A DNA stretch of 45,181 nt from contig CAJYRQ010000043.1 in assembly GCA_913777465.1 (NCBI GenBank), positions 1-45,181 of the forward strand, in the 5' to 3' direction. The position numbers and the translations under genes were made by a program. Below, piece by piece: positions 7,975-16,698 of the stretch (its first letter is position 1; every line of letters starts with the position of its first letter). The stretch comes from an uncultured Chryseobacterium sp. (GTDB lineage: Bacteria; Bacteroidota; Bacteroidia; Flavobacteriales; Weeksellaceae). The notes under the pieces are model-generated. The model saw nothing but the letters and a program-made list of their open reading frames with translations, was not told the origin of the DNA and did no database searches.

Positions 7975-9075
7975 ATGTTTAAGAAATTCGCAGTTTTATT
8001 CTACAGTATTTTTGTATTAAACTTAGTGTCTGCCCAGCACGGTGAGGCTACTGCCGAGGCAGGTTCTGCCAACACGGAGCTTTCAGAGAAAGACAGAGTG
8101 AGCAAAGAAAACAAAGAGTACATCGATCATCACTTGTTGGATGCCCATGACTTTACATTGATGGTGGATAAAGAAGGTCATCACATCGGTTTCCCGCTTC
8201 CGGTTATTTTTTACGATAACGGATTTCATTCCTTCATGAGCAATAAAGAAGGCTTTATTCATGGAGAGACAACGGAAGTAGACGGGGCTTATTATAAATT
8301 ACACCACGAAAAAATTTATAAGACGGATGTAGCAGGAAATCTATCTTTCGATGAAGAGGGTCATGTAACTTCAGAAAAAGTATTGGACCTTTCTATTACG
8401 AAAAGCGTATTGATTATCTTATTGACTTCAGTCTTCATGCTGTTGTTGTTTACAGGAATGGCTAAGTCTTATAAAAAATCCCAGGTTCCTACAGGAGCTG
8501 CAAGATTCCTGGAGCCTTTGGTAATCTTCGTAAGAGACGAAATTGCTATTCCAAATATCGGACACAAGTATAAAAGATTCATCGGTTATCTATTAACAGT
8601 ATTCTTCTTTATCTTGTTCCTGAATGTTTTAGGTTTAATGCCTTTCGGAATCAATGTTACCGGTAACATCACCATGACATTCTTCTTAGCGATCCTTACT
8701 TATCTTATCACAACGTTTTCTGCTAACAAGGATTACTGGAAGCATATTTTCTGGATGCCGGGTGTTCCTGTACCTATGAAACTGATCATGTTGCCGATTG
8801 AATTATTAGGAACTATTACAAAACCTTTCGCATTGATGATCCGACTTTTTGCCAACATGACGGCAGGACACATCGTAGTAATGAGTTTGATCGGATTGAT
8901 CTATGTGTTTAAAAATGTAGTTGCAGGCGTTGCTTTCCCTTTCCTTACCCTGGTAATTTATTTACTGGAAGTATTGGTAGCATTCTTACAGGCTTATATC
9001 TTCACGATGTTATCCGCCCTGTTTATCGGAATGGCTGTACAGGATCACGAGCACGAACACCACGCGGCTCACTAG
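7975..9075 (+). CDS. atpB: F-type ATP synthase subunit a
   Basis: A 366-residue protein. The start at 7975 gives a proper signal peptide (MFKKFAVLFYSIFVLNLVSA) and lies just after the promoter. A periplasmic extension of about 110 residues rich in His, Glu and Asp follows, as in other Bacteroidota AtpB proteins, then five or six transmembrane helices. The proton-channel motif RLFANMTAGH contains the essential Arg at residue 290. Subunit a forms the proton half-channels of the Fo sector against the c-ring in the inner membrane. The C-terminus is His/Glu-rich. It is the first gene of the operon. Confidence 0.96.
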   Translation: MFKKFAVLFYSIFVLNLVSAQHGEATAEAGSANTELSEKDRVSKENKEYIDHHLLDAHDFTLMVDKEGHHIGFPLPVIFYDNGFHSFMSNKEGFIHGETTEVDGAYYKLHHEKIYKTDVAGNLSFDEEGHVTSEKVLDLSITKSVLIILLTSVFMLLLFTGMAKSYKKSQVPTGAARFLEPLVIFVRDEIAIPNIGHKYKRFIGYLLTVFFFILFLNVLGLMPFGINVTGNITMTFFLAILTYLITTFSANKDYWKHIFWMPGVPVPMKLIMLPIELLGTITKPFALMIRLFANMTAGHIVVMSLIGLIYVFKNVVAGVAFPFLTLVIYLLEVLVAFLQAYIFTMLSALFIGMAVQDHEHEHHAAH

Positions 9076-9124
9076 TTAAAAGTTTAAAATAAATCAAGAA
9101 ACAAATTTTTTAAAATTATATATT

Positions 9125-9319
9125 ATGGAAATCCCTAAAATTGTAGGTGCTGGTATCGTAGTACTAGGTGTAGGTATCGGTCTTGGTAAAATCGGAGCTG
9201 CTGCTCTTGAAGCTATCGCTAGACAACCTGAACAATCTGGAAAAATCCAAACAGCTATGCTTATCGCAGCTGCCCTTGTAGAAGGTGTTGCGTTTGCTGC
9301 TCTATTCGCAGTAAACTAA
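9125..9319 (+). CDS. atpE: F-type ATP synthase subunit c
   Basis: A 64-residue two-helix hairpin protein. The first helix has the glycine-rich packing motif (GVGIGLG, residues 16-22), the cytoplasmic loop is ARQPE (32-36), and the second helix carries the ion-binding Glu at residue 53 in ALVEGVAFAA. The residue after Glu is Gly rather than Ser or Thr, which argues for proton rather than sodium coupling (inference). It forms the rotating c-ring. Its reading frame is dense in Gly/Ala codons and unlike the flanking DNA. A strong hairpin follows before atpF. Confidence 0.96.
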   Translation: MEIPKIVGAGIVVLGVGIGLGKIGAAALEAIARQPEQSGKIQTAMLIAAALVEGVAFAALFAVN

Positions 9320-9329
9320 TTAAACTAAA

Positions 9330-9366
9330 AACCACTATCCGTAACGGTTGGTTACAGATAGTGGTT
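9330..9366 (+). promoter_or_regulatory. Intercistronic hairpin between atpE and atpF
   Basis: AACCACTATC (9330-9339) pairs with GATAGTGGTT (9357-9366). Inside it GTAAC (9341-9345) pairs with GTTAC (9351-9355), leaving a five-base loop. The tail ATTTAAG is not a T tract, so it looks more like an mRNA stability or processing element, or a leaky terminator, than a full stop. Confidence 0.65.
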
Positions 9367-9407
9367 ATTTAAGAAAAAAAAGTAATAATTATTTATACAT
9401 TTATATA

Positions 9408-9905
9408 ATGGAATTAATTCACCAGTTTTCATCAGGATTATTTATTATCCAAACAATTATCTTTCTGGCATTATTATTATTGTTAGGCAAATTTGCTTGG
9501 AAACCTATTTTAAAATCGATTAACGATAGAGAAACTTCTATTGTTGATGCTCTTAATCAGGCTACATTGGCAAGAAAAGAGATCGAAACTTTGAAAGAGG
9601 ATAACGATAGAATCATTCGTGAGGCTAAAATCGAAAGAGACGCTATCCTTAAAGAAGCCAGAGAAATCAGAGATAAAATCGTAGGTGAAGCTAAAGATGT
9701 TGCTAAATCTGAAGGCGATAAAATGATCGAAGCTGCTAAACAGACCATCAACGCCGAGAAAAATGCTGCTATGGCAGACATCAAATCTCAGATCGGTACT
9801 TTATCCGTAAACATCGCAGAATCGATCCTTCAGCAGAAGCTTGATAACAGCGAAGCTCAAAACGAATTAGTTCAGAATTATTTAAACAAATCAAACCTTA
9901 ACTAA
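9408..9905 (+). CDS. atpF: F-type ATP synthase subunit b
   Basis: A 165-residue protein. One N-terminal membrane helix (residues 8-28, FSSGLFIIQTIIFLALLLLL) is followed by a long charged coiled coil (about residues 40-140) rich in Glu, Lys, Ala and Ile. This is the dimeric peripheral stalk that links subunit a to delta and F1. The start at 9408 is preferred over the longer frame from 9348, because the extra 20 residues are encoded by the atpE-atpF hairpin region and are unlike the family. It ends 2 bp before atpH, so translation is probably coupled. Confidence 0.95.
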   Translation: MELIHQFSSGLFIIQTIIFLALLLLLGKFAWKPILKSINDRETSIVDALNQATLARKEIETLKEDNDRIIREAKIERDAILKEAREIRDKIVGEAKDVAKSEGDKMIEAAKQTINAEKNAAMADIKSQIGTLSVNIAESILQQKLDNSEAQNELVQNYLNKSNLN

Positions 9906-9907
9906 GA

Positions 9908-10447
9908 ATGCTTACATCTAAAGTAGCTAAACGATACGCACAAGGTTTACTTGATTTTACCAACGAATCAGGTCAGACGGCTACTGTATTTTCTGAAATG
10001 AAAGATGTAGTGAAGATCATGACCGAATCTCAGGATTTGAAAAAGTTTTTCCTTACGCCATACATCGATTCTAAAAAGAAAGTGGAGGTAGCAGACGAAA
10101 TTTTCAAAGGTTTATCGGTTTCCAGCCGAAACCTGATTACTCTGGTGATCAAGCACGGTCGTGAAAACCAGCTGAAAAATATTGCTCAGGAATTCATCAA
10201 TAAAGTTGAAGATATCAACGGGGTACAGCGCGTGACGCTTACGACGGCCACTCAGCTTTCCAAAGGAAACCTTGAGCAGATCCTGAAAACATCCAATCTG
10301 GTTAAGATCGACAGTAATTTCGATCTGCAGGTAAACGTAAAGCCTGAAATTTTAGGAGGATATATTTTAAGAGTTGGCGACCAGCAGATCGATGCTTCCG
10401 TAAAATCCAAGCTTAACCAGGTTAAAAAAGATTTTAGCTTAAATTAA
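9908..10447 (+). CDS. atpH: F-type ATP synthase subunit delta
   Basis: A 179-residue protein with the OSCP/delta pattern: the N-terminal helical domain begins VAKRYAQGLLDFTNESGQ, and the C-terminal part contains VKPEILGGYILRVGDQQIDA and then SVKSKLNQV, the conserved delta signature. Delta caps the alpha3-beta3 head and binds the b stalk. Normal length. It begins 2 bp after the atpF stop. Ten bases separate it from the following unrelated secreted-protein gene, so the operon continues without a visible break. Confidence 0.95.
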   Translation: MLTSKVAKRYAQGLLDFTNESGQTATVFSEMKDVVKIMTESQDLKKFFLTPYIDSKKKVEVADEIFKGLSVSSRNLITLVIKHGRENQLKNIAQEFINKVEDINGVQRVTLTTATQLSKGNLEQILKTSNLVKIDSNFDLQVNVKPEILGGYILRVGDQQIDASVKSKLNQVKKDFSLN

Positions 10448-10457
10448 TAACACGAGG

Positions 10458-10928
10458 ATGAAAAAAGTTTTATTTGGTTTTGGAATATTGGTTTCCTGTT
10501 TGGCTTTTGGTCAGGATGTTAAATTTAAGGATGGCTTTGTATTGATTAACAAGGAAAAATGTTTTAAATACACCTCTAAGAATATGTCTTTTTATAATAA
10601 TTTTTACGATTTGAATGATAAGAAGGTATTCTACATTGACGGAGCAAAAACAAGAACAGATCAGACATATTTCAAAATTCAGTTTACAGGTTCGGATGAA
10701 ATTATAACTTTACCCGCAAGTGCAATGAATTTTAGAAAAGGTTTTCTTGAAAATCTTATAGAGGAAGGTGTAATTAATGCGTCCGATTGTACGATACATC
10801 CTGAAAACATTAAAATGTTCAAGGACCGGTATAATAAGGATTACGAAACTTCTGAAACCACGGTTATCATCAATAACCAATCTGATATAAGACCGAGAAA
10901 CGGAGTAAATATTAGTATCGGCAGATAA
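10458..10928 (+). CDS. Predicted secreted protein inserted between atpH and atpA
   Basis: A 156-residue protein of unknown function. It starts with a signal peptide (MKKVLFGFGILVSCLAFGQ) cut before Asp-Val, so it is exported. The rest has no membrane segment. It contains one KDGFVLINKEKCFKY segment near residues 24-38 and a second Cys near residue 115, and ends with an Asn/Arg-rich tail (NNQSDIRPRNGVNISIGR). It is not an ATP synthase subunit. It sits 10 bp after atpH and 33 bp before atpA on the same strand, so it must be carried on the atp transcript. Its DNA looks more A+T-rich than atpH and atpA. I do not recognise the family. Confidence 0.75.
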   Translation: MKKVLFGFGILVSCLAFGQDVKFKDGFVLINKEKCFKYTSKNMSFYNNFYDLNDKKVFYIDGAKTRTDQTYFKIQFTGSDEIITLPASAMNFRKGFLENLIEEGVINASDCTIHPENIKMFKDRYNKDYETSETTVIINNQSDIRPRNGVNISIGR

Positions 10929-10961
10929 AAATTATTTTAAAAAAGAAAAAACAACCATACA

Positions 10962-12539
10962 ATGGCAGAAATAAATCCGGCAGAAGTATCTGCGATCTTA
11001 AAACAGCAATTGGCCAACTTCGATACTCAATCAAACGTTGAGGAAGTAGGTACAGTTTTAACCATCGGTGATGGTATTGCTCGTGTATACGGGTTAGAAA
11101 ACGTACAATACGGAGAGTTGGTGAAATTTTCTAGTGATGTAGAAGGTATTGTACTGAACCTTGAAGAAGACAACGTTGGGGTTGCGCTTTTGGGGGAAAG
11201 TAAATTAGTAAAAGAAGGAGACACCGTAAGAAGAACCAACACCATCTCATCAATTAAAGTAGGGGAAGGCATGTTGGGAAGAGTAGTGGATACTCTGGGT
11301 AATCCTATCGATGGTAAAGGTCCTATTACAGGAGATTTATACGAAATGCCATTGGAAAGAAAAGCACCGGGAGTTATCTACAGACAGCCGGTAACCGAGC
11401 CTTTACAATCCGGTATCGTAGCCATCGACTCCATGATCCCTGTAGGAAGAGGACAGCGGGAGCTTATCATCGGTGACAGACAGACCGGTAAAACAACGGT
11501 GGCGATCGATACGATCATCAACCAGAGAGAATTTTATGATGCAGGCCAGCCTGTATATTGTATATATGTTGCAATCGGGCAGAAAGCTTCTACCGTAGCA
11601 CAAATCGTTAAAACTTTATCAGATAAAGGGGCTTTGGCTTACACCGTAATCGTTGCGGCTAACGCTTCAGATCCGGTTCCGATGCAGGTATATTCTGCTA
11701 TGGCAGGAGCTTCTATCGGGGAATTCTTCAGAGATACCGGAAGACCGGCTTTGATCGTTTATGATGATCTTTCCAAGCAAGCGGTTGCTTACCGTGAGCT
11801 TTCCCTTCTATTGAGAAGACCACCGGGCCGTGAAGCTTATCCGGGGGACGTGTTCTATCTTCACTCCAGATTATTGGAAAGAGCGGCAAAAGTAATCGCT
11901 GACGATACTATTGCAAGCCAGATGAACGACTTACCGGAATCTTTAAAGCCAATCGTAAAAGGAGGAGGATCGTTAACGGCACTTCCGATTATCGAAACTC
12001 AGGCGGGTGACGTTTCTGCGTATATCCCAACCAATGTAATCTCCATTACCGACGGACAGATCTTCTTAGAGTCAGATTTATTCAACTCAGGGGTTCGTCC
12101 TGCGATCAACGTGGGGATCTCCGTATCAAGGGTAGGAGGTAACGCTCAGATCAAATCAATGAAAAAAGTTTCCGGTACGCTTAAATTAGACCAGGCGCAA
12201 TACAAAGAACTGGAGGCGTTTGCTAAATTCGGTTCCGATCTTGATGCTTCTACTTTAGCCGTTATCTCAAAAGGGGAAAGAAACGTGGAGCTTTTGAAGC
12301 AGCCGGTTAACTCTCCGCTTCCGGTAGACAGCCAGGTAGCGATGATCTATGCAGGTACTGAAAATCTGTTGAGAAACGTTCCTATCAGAAAAGTAAAAGA
12401 ATTCCAGACTGAATATATCGAGTTCCTGAGATCCAAGCACCCGGATACCATGGCGGCGATCAAGGCAGGGAAAATCGATGATTCAATCACCAGCGTTCTT
12501 AAGCAGGCAGCTAACGACTTAGCTTCTAAATATAACTAA
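10962..12539 (+). CDS. atpA: F-type ATP synthase subunit alpha
   Basis: A 525-residue protein with the N-terminal beta-barrel (about 25-95), nucleotide-binding domain with P-loop GDRQTGKT at 171-178, the alpha signature [20 protein letters not shown], and the C-terminal helical domain. Alpha is the non-catalytic nucleotide-binding subunit of the F1 head and carries the catalytic-site arginine in ISVSRVGG. Full length. It is followed by a 74-bp gap with a repeat rather than by tight coupling to atpG. The genes for beta and epsilon are not in the window, which is usual for this phylum. Confidence 0.98.
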   Translation: MAEINPAEVSAILKQQLANFDTQSNVEEVGTVLTIGDGIARVYGLENVQYGELVKFSSDVEGIVLNLEEDNVGVALLGESKLVKEGDTVRRTNTISSIKVGEGMLGRVVDTLGNPIDGKGPITGDLYEMPLERKAPGVIYRQPVTEPLQSGIVAIDSMIPVGRGQRELIIGDRQTGKTTVAIDTIINQREFYDAGQPVYCIYVAIGQKASTVAQIVKTLSDKGALAYTVIVAANASDPVPMQVYSAMAGASIGEFFRDTGRPALIVYDDLSKQAVAYRELSLLLRRPPGREAYPGDVFYLHSRLLERAAKVIADDTIASQMNDLPESLKPIVKGGGSLTALPIIETQAGDVSAYIPTNVISITDGQIFLESDLFNSGVRPAINVGISVSRVGGNAQIKSMKKVSGTLKLDQAQYKELEAFAKFGSDLDASTLAVISKGERNVELLKQPVNSPLPVDSQVAMIYAGTENLLRNVPIRKVKEFQTEYIEFLRSKHPDTMAAIKAGKIDDSITSVLKQAANDLASKYN

Positions 12540-12548
12540 AAATCCAAT

Positions 12549-12599
12549 GTTTAAGGTTTAGAATTCAATGTTTTAAGCCTTAAACTTTAGACCTTAAAC
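12549..12599. repeat. Palindromic TTTAAG/CTTAAA repeat between atpA and atpG
   Basis: GTTTAAGG (12549-12556) pairs with CCTTAAAC (12592-12599), and GTTTTAAGCCTTAAAC at 12570-12585 is a near palindrome in between. The words resemble the etfB-etfA gap. It is noncoding, inside an operon. Confidence 0.55.
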
Positions 12600-12613
12600 C
12601 CTGAACCAAAATA

Positions 12614-13477
12614 ATGGCAAACTTAAAAGAAATACGAGGCAGAATTACATCAATTTCATCAACGATGCAGATTACCCGTGCCATGAAAATGGTTTCCGCT
12701 GCGAAACTTAAAAAAGCACAGGACGCCATCGTGATGTTGAGACCTTATTCTGAGAAACTTCAGGAACTGATCCAGAATGTAAATTCAAGCTCGGATCCCG
12801 ACCAGATTTCGGTTTATGCTCAGAAAAGACAGGTGAGAAGAATCCTTTTCATCGCCGTTACTTCAAACAGAGGTCTTGCAGGCGCTTTTAATTCATCCAT
12901 CGTTAAGGAACTCAATACACAGTTTCAGAACAACTCCCAATACGAAGTGGAAGTACTTTCTATCGGTAAGAAAGCTTTCGATGCGGTAAGAAGAAACCGT
13001 ACGGTATATGCCAACGAAAGCGGGATTTACGATAAACTGAGCTTTGAAGCGGTTTCCCATGTTGCAGAAGCGGTAATGGACAGCTTCAGAGAAGGTAAAT
13101 TTGACGAAGTTTATTTGATTTATAATAAATTCGTAAATGCAGCCACTCAAGAAGTAACTACCGAACAGCTTCTTCCGATTTCAATGCCTGAAACTACGGA
13201 ACCTCAGGTGGAAACGGATTACATCTTCGAACCGAGCAGAGCGGAAATCCTTGACAATCTGATTCCTAAATCCATTAAGACCCAGGTTTTCAAAGCAGTT
13301 CTTGATTCGGTAGCTTCTGAACACGGAGCAAGGATGACAGCCATGCATAAAGCAACCGATAATGCTCAGGCATTGAAAAATGATCTGGTTATTTTCTACA
13401 ACAAAGCAAGACAGGCAGCCATTACCAACGAAATCCTTGAGATCGTTTCCGGAGCTGAAGCCTTGAAAAATTCATAA
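12614..13477 (+). CDS. atpG: F-type ATP synthase subunit gamma
   Basis: A 287-residue protein with the N-terminal coiled-coil helix (ANLKEIRGRITSISSTMQIT, then RAMKMVSAAKLKKAQ) and the C-terminal helix containing EHGARMTAMHKATDNA, both hallmarks of the gamma rotor. The middle Rossmann-like domain has ITSNRGLAGAFN-type sequence (here VTSNRGLAGAFNSS). Gamma forms the central shaft that turns inside F1 and docks on the c-ring. Full length. A strong terminator follows, so atpG ends the operon. Confidence 0.97.
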   Translation: MANLKEIRGRITSISSTMQITRAMKMVSAAKLKKAQDAIVMLRPYSEKLQELIQNVNSSSDPDQISVYAQKRQVRRILFIAVTSNRGLAGAFNSSIVKELNTQFQNNSQYEVEVLSIGKKAFDAVRRNRTVYANESGIYDKLSFEAVSHVAEAVMDSFREGKFDEVYLIYNKFVNAATQEVTTEQLLPISMPETTEPQVETDYIFEPSRAEILDNLIPKSIKTQVFKAVLDSVASEHGARMTAMHKATDNAQALKNDLVIFYNKARQAAITNEILEIVSGAEALKNS

Positions 13478-13506
13478 ATAATTATTTTACCATAGTATTT
13501 ATATTG

Positions 13507-13535
13507 AAGCATCGTGTACCACGATGCTTTTTTTG
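13507..13535 (+). terminator. Terminator of the atp operon
   Basis: A 10-bp perfect stem AAGCATCGTG (13507-13516) and CACGATGCTT (13520-13529) with a three-base loop and T-run. Confidence 0.92.
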
Positions 13536-13551
13536 TTATTTTTATTTTGTA

Positions 13552-13559
13552 TATATTTG
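13552..13559 (+). promoter_or_regulatory. -7 box of the CNNM/CBS gene
   Basis: TATATTTG. The nearest TTG is at 13533-13535, with a spacer of 16 bp that is shorter than usual and inside the preceding terminator tail. Confidence 0.5.
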
Positions 13560-13585
13560 TAGGAACAAATTTATATCACTTCTAA

Positions 13586-14944
13586 ATGGACTCGGACATA
13601 GTCAGGCTTTTGCTGGCCGTATTACTTGTTTTACTTAATGGCTTTTTCGTAGCCGCAGAATTTTCAATCGTTAAAGTTCGTTACTCACAGATCCAGCTGA
13701 AAGCTGCAGAGGGGAACTCTATGGCCAAGCAGGCGGAGCACATCATCAAGCATCTTGATGAATACCTTTCGGCCACACAGCTCGGGATCACATTGGCTTC
13801 CCTTGCCCTGGGTTGGGTAGGAGAAAGCGCCCTTCATCACATTGTTGAAAATATTTTCGAATCCCTTAACGTTGAACTTAGCCAGGCTACCGTTACTTCG
13901 ATTTCGGTAATTACGAGTTTTGTCCTGATTACAATCATGCACATTGTTTTTGGGGAGCTTATCCCAAAATCCATTGCCATCAGGAAATCGGAAGCGACTA
14001 CCATGGCTACAGCCATTCCTTTAAGGGTTTTTTATACGGTTTTCAAACCGTTTATCTGGTTGATGAACCTCATGTCCAATACCTTTTTAAGGCTGGTAAA
14101 AATTCACCCGGCATCAGAACATGAAATTCATTCCACCGAAGAGCTTCAGCTTCTGGTAAAGCAGAGTGCGGACAGCGGGGAAATTGAGGAAGAGAACTAT
14201 GAGATTATCAAAAATGCCTTTGATTTTACGGACCATTCGGCCAAACAGATCATGGTTCCGCGTCAGAACATCACTTCTATCGATTTTGAAGAAGATGTGA
14301 ATGAAATCATCAATAAAATCATGGACAGCGGATATTCCAGGATTCCGGTCTATATGGACTCCATCGATAACATCATCGGGATCCTGTATACCAAGGAAAT
14401 CATCAGGGAATTTGTGAAAAGAAAAGGTGAGCTGAACCATGATGACCTTAAGGAACTCATGAGAGATGCCTTCTTTGTTGTGGGAAGCAAGAAAATTTCG
14501 GATTTGTTGAAAATTTTTCAGCAGAAAAAGCAGCATTTGGCTATAGTTATCGATGAATTCGGCGGTACCGAGGGAATTATTACCCTGGAAGACATCCTGG
14601 AAGAATTGGTAGGAGAAATCCAGGATGAAGAGGACGATGAAGAAAAAATAGTGGATAAGATCGGCGAAAATACCTATTGGGTACAGGCGACGCAGCCGCT
14701 GGATGAAATCAATGAATTCTTACCGAAAAAACTTGCTCTTTCGGAAGAAAGCGAATACAATACCTTAGCCGGATTTATTCTTCATGCATTGGAAGACATT
14801 CCGGAGGAAAACCAGGAGTTTGAACTTGAAAATTATCAGTTTAAAATTCTGAAAATGAATAATAAAAGCGTGGAATTGGTCGAATTGGTTTATGAAGAAC
14901 CCAATAACATCAATGATCTTGCAGAAAAGATAGGAGAGGTTTAA
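13586..14944 (+). CDS. CNNM / HlyC-CorC family protein with CBS domains
   Basis: A 452-residue protein in the usual order: an N-terminal CNNM (DUF21) membrane domain with hydrophobic helices near residues 5-25, 60-80, 95-118 and 135-160; a CBS pair (about 210-330, with MVPRQNITSIDFEEDVNEII and the IDEFGGTEGIITLEDILEEL block); and a C-terminal CorC/HlyC transporter-associated domain from about 355. Relatives export magnesium or are named hemolysin-like; the CBS pair binds adenine nucleotides. GldE of gliding flavobacteria belongs to the same superfamily, but no gld neighbour supports that name here. clpS follows after 20 bp. Confidence 0.93.
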   Translation: MDSDIVRLLLAVLLVLLNGFFVAAEFSIVKVRYSQIQLKAAEGNSMAKQAEHIIKHLDEYLSATQLGITLASLALGWVGESALHHIVENIFESLNVELSQATVTSISVITSFVLITIMHIVFGELIPKSIAIRKSEATTMATAIPLRVFYTVFKPFIWLMNLMSNTFLRLVKIHPASEHEIHSTEELQLLVKQSADSGEIEEENYEIIKNAFDFTDHSAKQIMVPRQNITSIDFEEDVNEIINKIMDSGYSRIPVYMDSIDNIIGILYTKEIIREFVKRKGELNHDDLKELMRDAFFVVGSKKISDLLKIFQQKKQHLAIVIDEFGGTEGIITLEDILEELVGEIQDEEDDEEKIVDKIGENTYWVQATQPLDEINEFLPKKLALSEESEYNTLAGFILHALEDIPEENQEFELENYQFKILKMNNKSVELVELVYEEPNNINDLAEKIGEV

Positions 14945-14964
14945 TCTGTTTAAACAAAAAAGCA

Positions 14965-15267
14965 ATGTTTTACAACCATATAAAAGATTACGACGATCCG
15001 AAACGGAAATATGAAGAAGATGTTCTCGTACTGGAAGATACGGATGAAGTCTATAAGCTGGTACTGCACAATGATGATGTTCATACCTTCGATTATGTTA
15101 TCGATTCTTTGATCGAAATCTGCAAACATACCCTGGAGCAGGCAGAACAATGTACTTTACTGGTTCATTTCAAAGGCAAATGCACCGTAAAAACAGGCGC
15201 ATTGGATCTTCTGAAGCCCATGCACGAAAAATTGCTTTCAAGGGAATTAACCAGCGAAATCGTATAA
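14965..15267 (+). CDS. clpS: ATP-dependent Clp protease adaptor ClpS
   Basis: A 100-residue protein with an acidic N-terminal tail (about 25 residues) and the ClpS core: YKLVLHNDDVHTFDYVI carries the Asn-Asp-Asp and His positions that form the N-degron pocket, and LVHFKGKCTVKTG follows. ClpS binds proteins with N-terminal Leu, Phe, Tyr or Trp and delivers them to ClpA/ClpP-type machines. The core is complete. It starts 20 bp after the CNNM gene on the same strand and ends at a good terminator, so both may share one mRNA. The antisense frames here are shadows. Confidence 0.95.
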   Translation: MFYNHIKDYDDPKRKYEEDVLVLEDTDEVYKLVLHNDDVHTFDYVIDSLIEICKHTLEQAEQCTLLVHFKGKCTVKTGALDLLKPMHEKLLSRELTSEIV

Positions 15268-15270
15268 AAT

Positions 15271-15295
15271 AATCCGGCACATTGCCGGATTTTTT
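15271..15295 (+). terminator. Terminator after clpS
   Basis: AATCCGGCA (15271-15279) pairs with TGCCGGATT (15283-15291), loop of three, followed by T residues. Confidence 0.88.
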
Positions 15296-15581
15296 GTTAG
15301 GCAAAACACACGGCTTGAAATAAAGATTAATAGTTTGGAAGTTGGATAATGGATGCGGAAATTTATTTGGGATTAATAATAGTTTATTCTGATAAAAATC
15401 AGGATTTCTGCTCATTAGCTGAGCGAAGCGCCCTTGCGACCGGAAAAATAGGCGCAACAATTTTACCTAAGATCTTTGCGTTTGATCAAATTCATCCATT
15501 TGCCTATATAAAATAAATTAATTTCACTTCTTGGAAGGCCGATCTTCCTTCATCCTTTTTTCCGGCTTTTAAATAAAATAG
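15296..15581. other. Noncoding gap between clpS and udk
   Basis: I see no gene here. The stretch around 15415-15480 (TTAGCTGAGCGAAGCGCCC, then CTTTGCG) has word-like, repeat-derived character, but I found no second copy in the window. Confidence 0.35.
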
Positions 15582-15589
15582 TATATTTG
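15582..15589 (+). promoter_or_regulatory. -7 box of udk
   Basis: TATATTTG, 26 bp before the udk ATG at 15616. No matching -33 TTG. Confidence 0.5.
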
Positions 15590-15615
15590 TAAAAACTATA
15601 AAAGAACAAAGAAGA

Positions 15616-16230
15616 ATGCTTGTAATAGGAATTGCAGGAGGTACCGGATCCGGCAAAACGACGGTGGTGGACAAAATTATCCAGCAGCTGGATATTGAGG
15701 GAATGAATATCCTTTCACAGGACAATTATTATCACGATAACCATAATCTTACCCTCGTCGAAAGGGAAGCCCTAAATTATGACCACCCGAAATCCATTGA
15801 TTTCGATTTATTAATCAAACATGTAAGGGCATTAAAAAACAACCAGCCGATCGAACAGCCGATTTACAGCTTTGTAACCCATGGAAGAACCGGAGATCAT
15901 GTAACCGTAGAACCTAAAAATGTATTGGTAGTGGAGGGGATCCTTGTTCTTACCAATAAGGAATTGCTGAAGGAATTCGACCTTAAGGTATTCGTACATG
16001 CCGATTCCGATGAAAGGCTGATCCGCAGGATACGCAGGGATACGCAGGAAAGGGGACGAGACCTTAACGAAGTACTGCACCGTTATCAGACGACCCTGAA
16101 ACCGATGCATCAGGAATTTATCGAGCCTTCGAAAAACGAAGCGGATCTGATTATCCCGAACATGCGGCAGAATTCCGTAGCCATCGACTTTTTAACGACC
16201 GTTATCAAAAATTCGTTGAGAAAACATTAG
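15616..16230 (+). CDS. udk: Uridine kinase
   Basis: A 204-residue P-loop kinase: MLVIGIAGGTGSGKTTVVDK (GGTGSGKT about residues 8-15), SQDNYYHD for the nucleoside site, DHPKSIDFDLL, and the Lid-type block RRIRRDTQERGRDL. Uridine kinase phosphorylates uridine and cytidine to UMP and CMP in pyrimidine salvage. Length and motif order match the family. It is followed 2 bp later by the FtsB-like gene, so the two are coupled. The nucleoside permease at 25276 could supply its substrate, though it is far away. Confidence 0.96.
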   Translation: MLVIGIAGGTGSGKTTVVDKIIQQLDIEGMNILSQDNYYHDNHNLTLVEREALNYDHPKSIDFDLLIKHVRALKNNQPIEQPIYSFVTHGRTGDHVTVEPKNVLVVEGILVLTNKELLKEFDLKVFVHADSDERLIRRIRRDTQERGRDLNEVLHRYQTTLKPMHQEFIEPSKNEADLIIPNMRQNSVAIDFLTTVIKNSLRKH

Positions 16231-16232
16231 TC

Positions 16233-16589
16233 ATGAAAGAAAACAAACTGATCAGGGACATTCAGCCGAAGTCTGAAACATTTAAGCTTATCCAGAAATA
16301 TATTCTGAATAAATACACCATTACCATCTGCCTGTTTCTGGTCTGGATGATTTTCTTCGACAAGACTTCTTTTCTCGTAATCAATGAACTGAACGGCGAA
16401 ATCAATAAATACGAAGAGCAGCTTCAGTATTATAAGACCGAATATGAAAAAAATGACGCGTTTTATAAAAAACTGATGAACAATAAATACGAAAAGGAAA
16501 AATACGCCCGCGAAAATTATTTCATGAAAAAACCGAACGAAGAAATTTTTATTCTAGTCGTAGACAGCACGAAAGTCGCAAAAAAATAA
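16233..16589 (+). CDS. Septum formation initiator family protein (FtsB/DivIC-like)
   Basis: A 118-residue protein: a short cytoplasmic part, one membrane helix at about residues 31-52 (TITICLFLVWMIFFDKTSFL), then a coiled coil (INKYEEQLQYYKTEYEKNDA) and the conserved KYEKEKYARENYFMKKPNEE, in which E-x-Y-A-R-E-x-Y is the family signature. These bitopic proteins join the FtsL/FtsQ complex at the division septum. It begins 2 bp after udk. The following gap holds a dispersed repeat, not a terminator. Confidence 0.9.
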   Translation: MKENKLIRDIQPKSETFKLIQKYILNKYTITICLFLVWMIFFDKTSFLVINELNGEINKYEEQLQYYKTEYEKNDAFYKKLMNNKYEKEKYARENYFMKKPNEEIFILVVDSTKVAKK

Positions 16590-16597
16590 AAAACGTA

Positions 16598-16680
16598 AAT
16601 TGTGACTGCTCAATTCGCCTTCACTTATCAGCTTGAGGAGTCCTGAAATTCACCGTTCATTATTGACCATTCACCCCATT
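16598..16680. repeat. ATTCACC-type dispersed repeat between ftsB-like gene and mutA
   Basis: The gap contains AATTGTGAC, TCAATTCGCC, AAATTCACCGTTCATTATTG and ACCATTCACC. These words recur in the gap at 24476-24576 and in the tandem array at 44815-45150. No coding content is visible, and a longer frame of the next gene runs through it by chance. Confidence 0.55.
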
Positions 16681-16698
16681 ATCATAATCCATTACGCC

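Noticed and set aside
9348-9407. Longer atpF start at 9348
   Set aside because: The added residues are encoded by the atpE-atpF hairpin region and do not resemble subunit b.
10962-13477. Missing atpD and atpC as operon decay
   Set aside because: As I recall, in flavobacteria the beta and epsilon genes are normally at another locus, so their absence here is expected.
14114-14536. 140-residue minus frame inside the CNNM/CBS gene
   Set aside because: The plus frame carries recognised CNNM and CBS domains; the minus frame has no motif.
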